Shown here in pieces: positions 40,665 through 40,997 of a DNA stretch of 40,997 nucleotides. Source of the stretch: Pyrinomonadaceae bacterium (GTDB lineage: Bacteria > Acidobacteriota > Blastocatellia > Pyrinomonadales > Pyrinomonadaceae); the NCBI GenBank assembly GCA_023717605.1, contig JAMQPH010000866.1, forward strand, positions 1 to 40,997, given 5' to 3'. A program made the translations under genes and the position numbers. Position 1 is the stretch's first letter. The number at the start of each line of letters is the position of its first letter. Under the pieces are notes generated by a model, which was given only the letters and a program-made list of their open reading frames with translations, was not told where the DNA came from and made no database searches.

Positions 40665-40695
40665 ACGATTTACGATTAACGATTAACGATTTACG
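40665..40695. repeat. Heptamer array, four units
   Basis: ACGATTT, ACGATTA, ACGATTA, ACGATTT then ACG. The words are the reverse complement type of the GAATCGT words in the neighbouring array (40542-40625), so the two can pair across about 40 nt of spacer. Together they fill the gap between the TPR gene end (40706) and the membrane protein start. Confidence 0.85.
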
Positions 40696-40705
40696 CTCTC
40701 TCTGG

Positions 40706-40997
40706 TTACTTCCGCTTCTTCTTAGCTTTCTTATGCGCCTGGAGTTCCTGCTTTTGCGCCTGGAGTTCCTGTAGCTTGTCTGCTACGTCGCGATAGGAGA
40801 CGTCAACTCCATACACTTCGGTGAAAATCTCGACCGCCCGACTAATGTCGCCCATTTGCTGGTAGGCCGAGCCAAGCTCATAACGCAACGCCTTATACTC
40901 GTCTTCTGCGTGCCCGGGCGCCTCCAATCCTTTCTTGAACCAGAGCACTGCCGCGCGCGGCATTCCCTTGTGGACGAAGCAATGGCCAAGCATATTA
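40706..40997 (-). CDS. TPR protein, C-terminal part only
   Basis: The frame is open to the window edge, so the N-terminus is missing. About 96 residues remain. They contain two TPR-like helical pairs (HKGMPRAAVLWFKKGLEA and LRYELGSAYQQMGDISRAVEIFTEVY), the second closely matching the consensus. The C-terminus is a lysine-rich tail with a 7-residue repeat (LQELQAQ, KQELQAH), which corresponds to a 21-bp direct repeat at 40734-40775. It is probably a scaffold or an export-related protein; the start and length cannot be judged. Confidence 0.85.
   Translation of the reverse strand, partial: NMLGHCFVHKGMPRAAVLWFKKGLEAPGHAEDEYKALRYELGSAYQQMGDISRAVEIFTEVYGVDVSYRDVADKLQELQAQKQELQAHKKAKKKRK

Noticed and set aside
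40542-40695. Direct repeats that might be a CRISPR array
   Set aside because: Units are 7 bp without spacers; there are no 25-40 bp repeats with unique spacers and no cas genes.

Overview
The window looks like chromosomal DNA of an environmental, probably Gram-negative bacterium of moderate GC. The gene set (GlnE-regulated type I glutamine synthetase, biosynthetic SpeA next to a deoxyhypusine-synthase-like protein, many secreted amidohydrolases and alpha/beta hydrolases, a bactofilin, TPR proteins) and the abundance of intergenic palindromes and 7-bp tandem repeats recall Acidobacteriota, perhaps the Blastocatellia. That assignment is inference; no rRNA or tRNA gene was seen.

Layout. 1-6.4 kb: a SRPBCC-like protein, a small zinc-ribbon protein, and a minus-strand nitrogen block transcribed glnA, GNAT acetyltransferase, glnE. 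A consensus promoter with a palindrome in its spacer lies upstream of glnA. 6.6-11.7 kb (plus): speA, a deoxyhypusine/homospermidine-synthase-like gene, and a secreted CocE/NonD hydrolase. 11.8-14.0 kb (minus): a membrane protein and a Kef/CPA2-type cation:proton antiporter. 14.3-17.5 kb: a HemN-like radical SAM protein 5 nt from a flavin-dependent-halogenase-family oxidoreductase, facing a hotdog thioesterase. 17.7-29.8 kb: mostly minus-strand accessory genes (membrane proteins, bactofilin, two exported amidohydrolases, a DSP-like phosphatase, an alpha/beta hydrolase, a GT-C-like glycosyltransferase, a shortened metallophosphoesterase, a DUF4440-like protein, and a 2OG-oxygenase/NUDIX/membrane-protein cassette). 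30-35 kb (minus): an orphan ABC ATPase, an alkaline-phosphatase-superfamily protein, an exported TPR-like protein and threonine synthase. 35.3-38.6 kb (plus): a Tat-exported, apparently circularly permuted D-amino-acid-oxidase-like protein, a small protein resembling nitrile-hydratase-type RiPP leaders, a Cof-type HAD phosphatase and a cyclophilin. 38.6-41 kb (minus): thiD, thiE, a small membrane protein and the end of a TPR protein.

How genes work together: GlnA and GlnE form a complete adenylylation circuit (the target tyrosine is present). SpeA plus the DHS-like enzyme suggests an arginine-derived polyamine route. ThiE and ThiD are consecutive thiamin steps. The radical SAM/flavoprotein pair looks like a dedicated modification module of unknown substrate.

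Two non-coding themes stand out. First, palindromic elements lie downstream of genes, some exactly at stop codons; they include a 110-bp family with ATTGTAGGGG termini. Second, at least eight loci consist of 7-bp tandem repeats with different unit sequences. Several touch start codons, and two lie inside thiD, where they contribute an internal insertion and the C-terminus including the stop.
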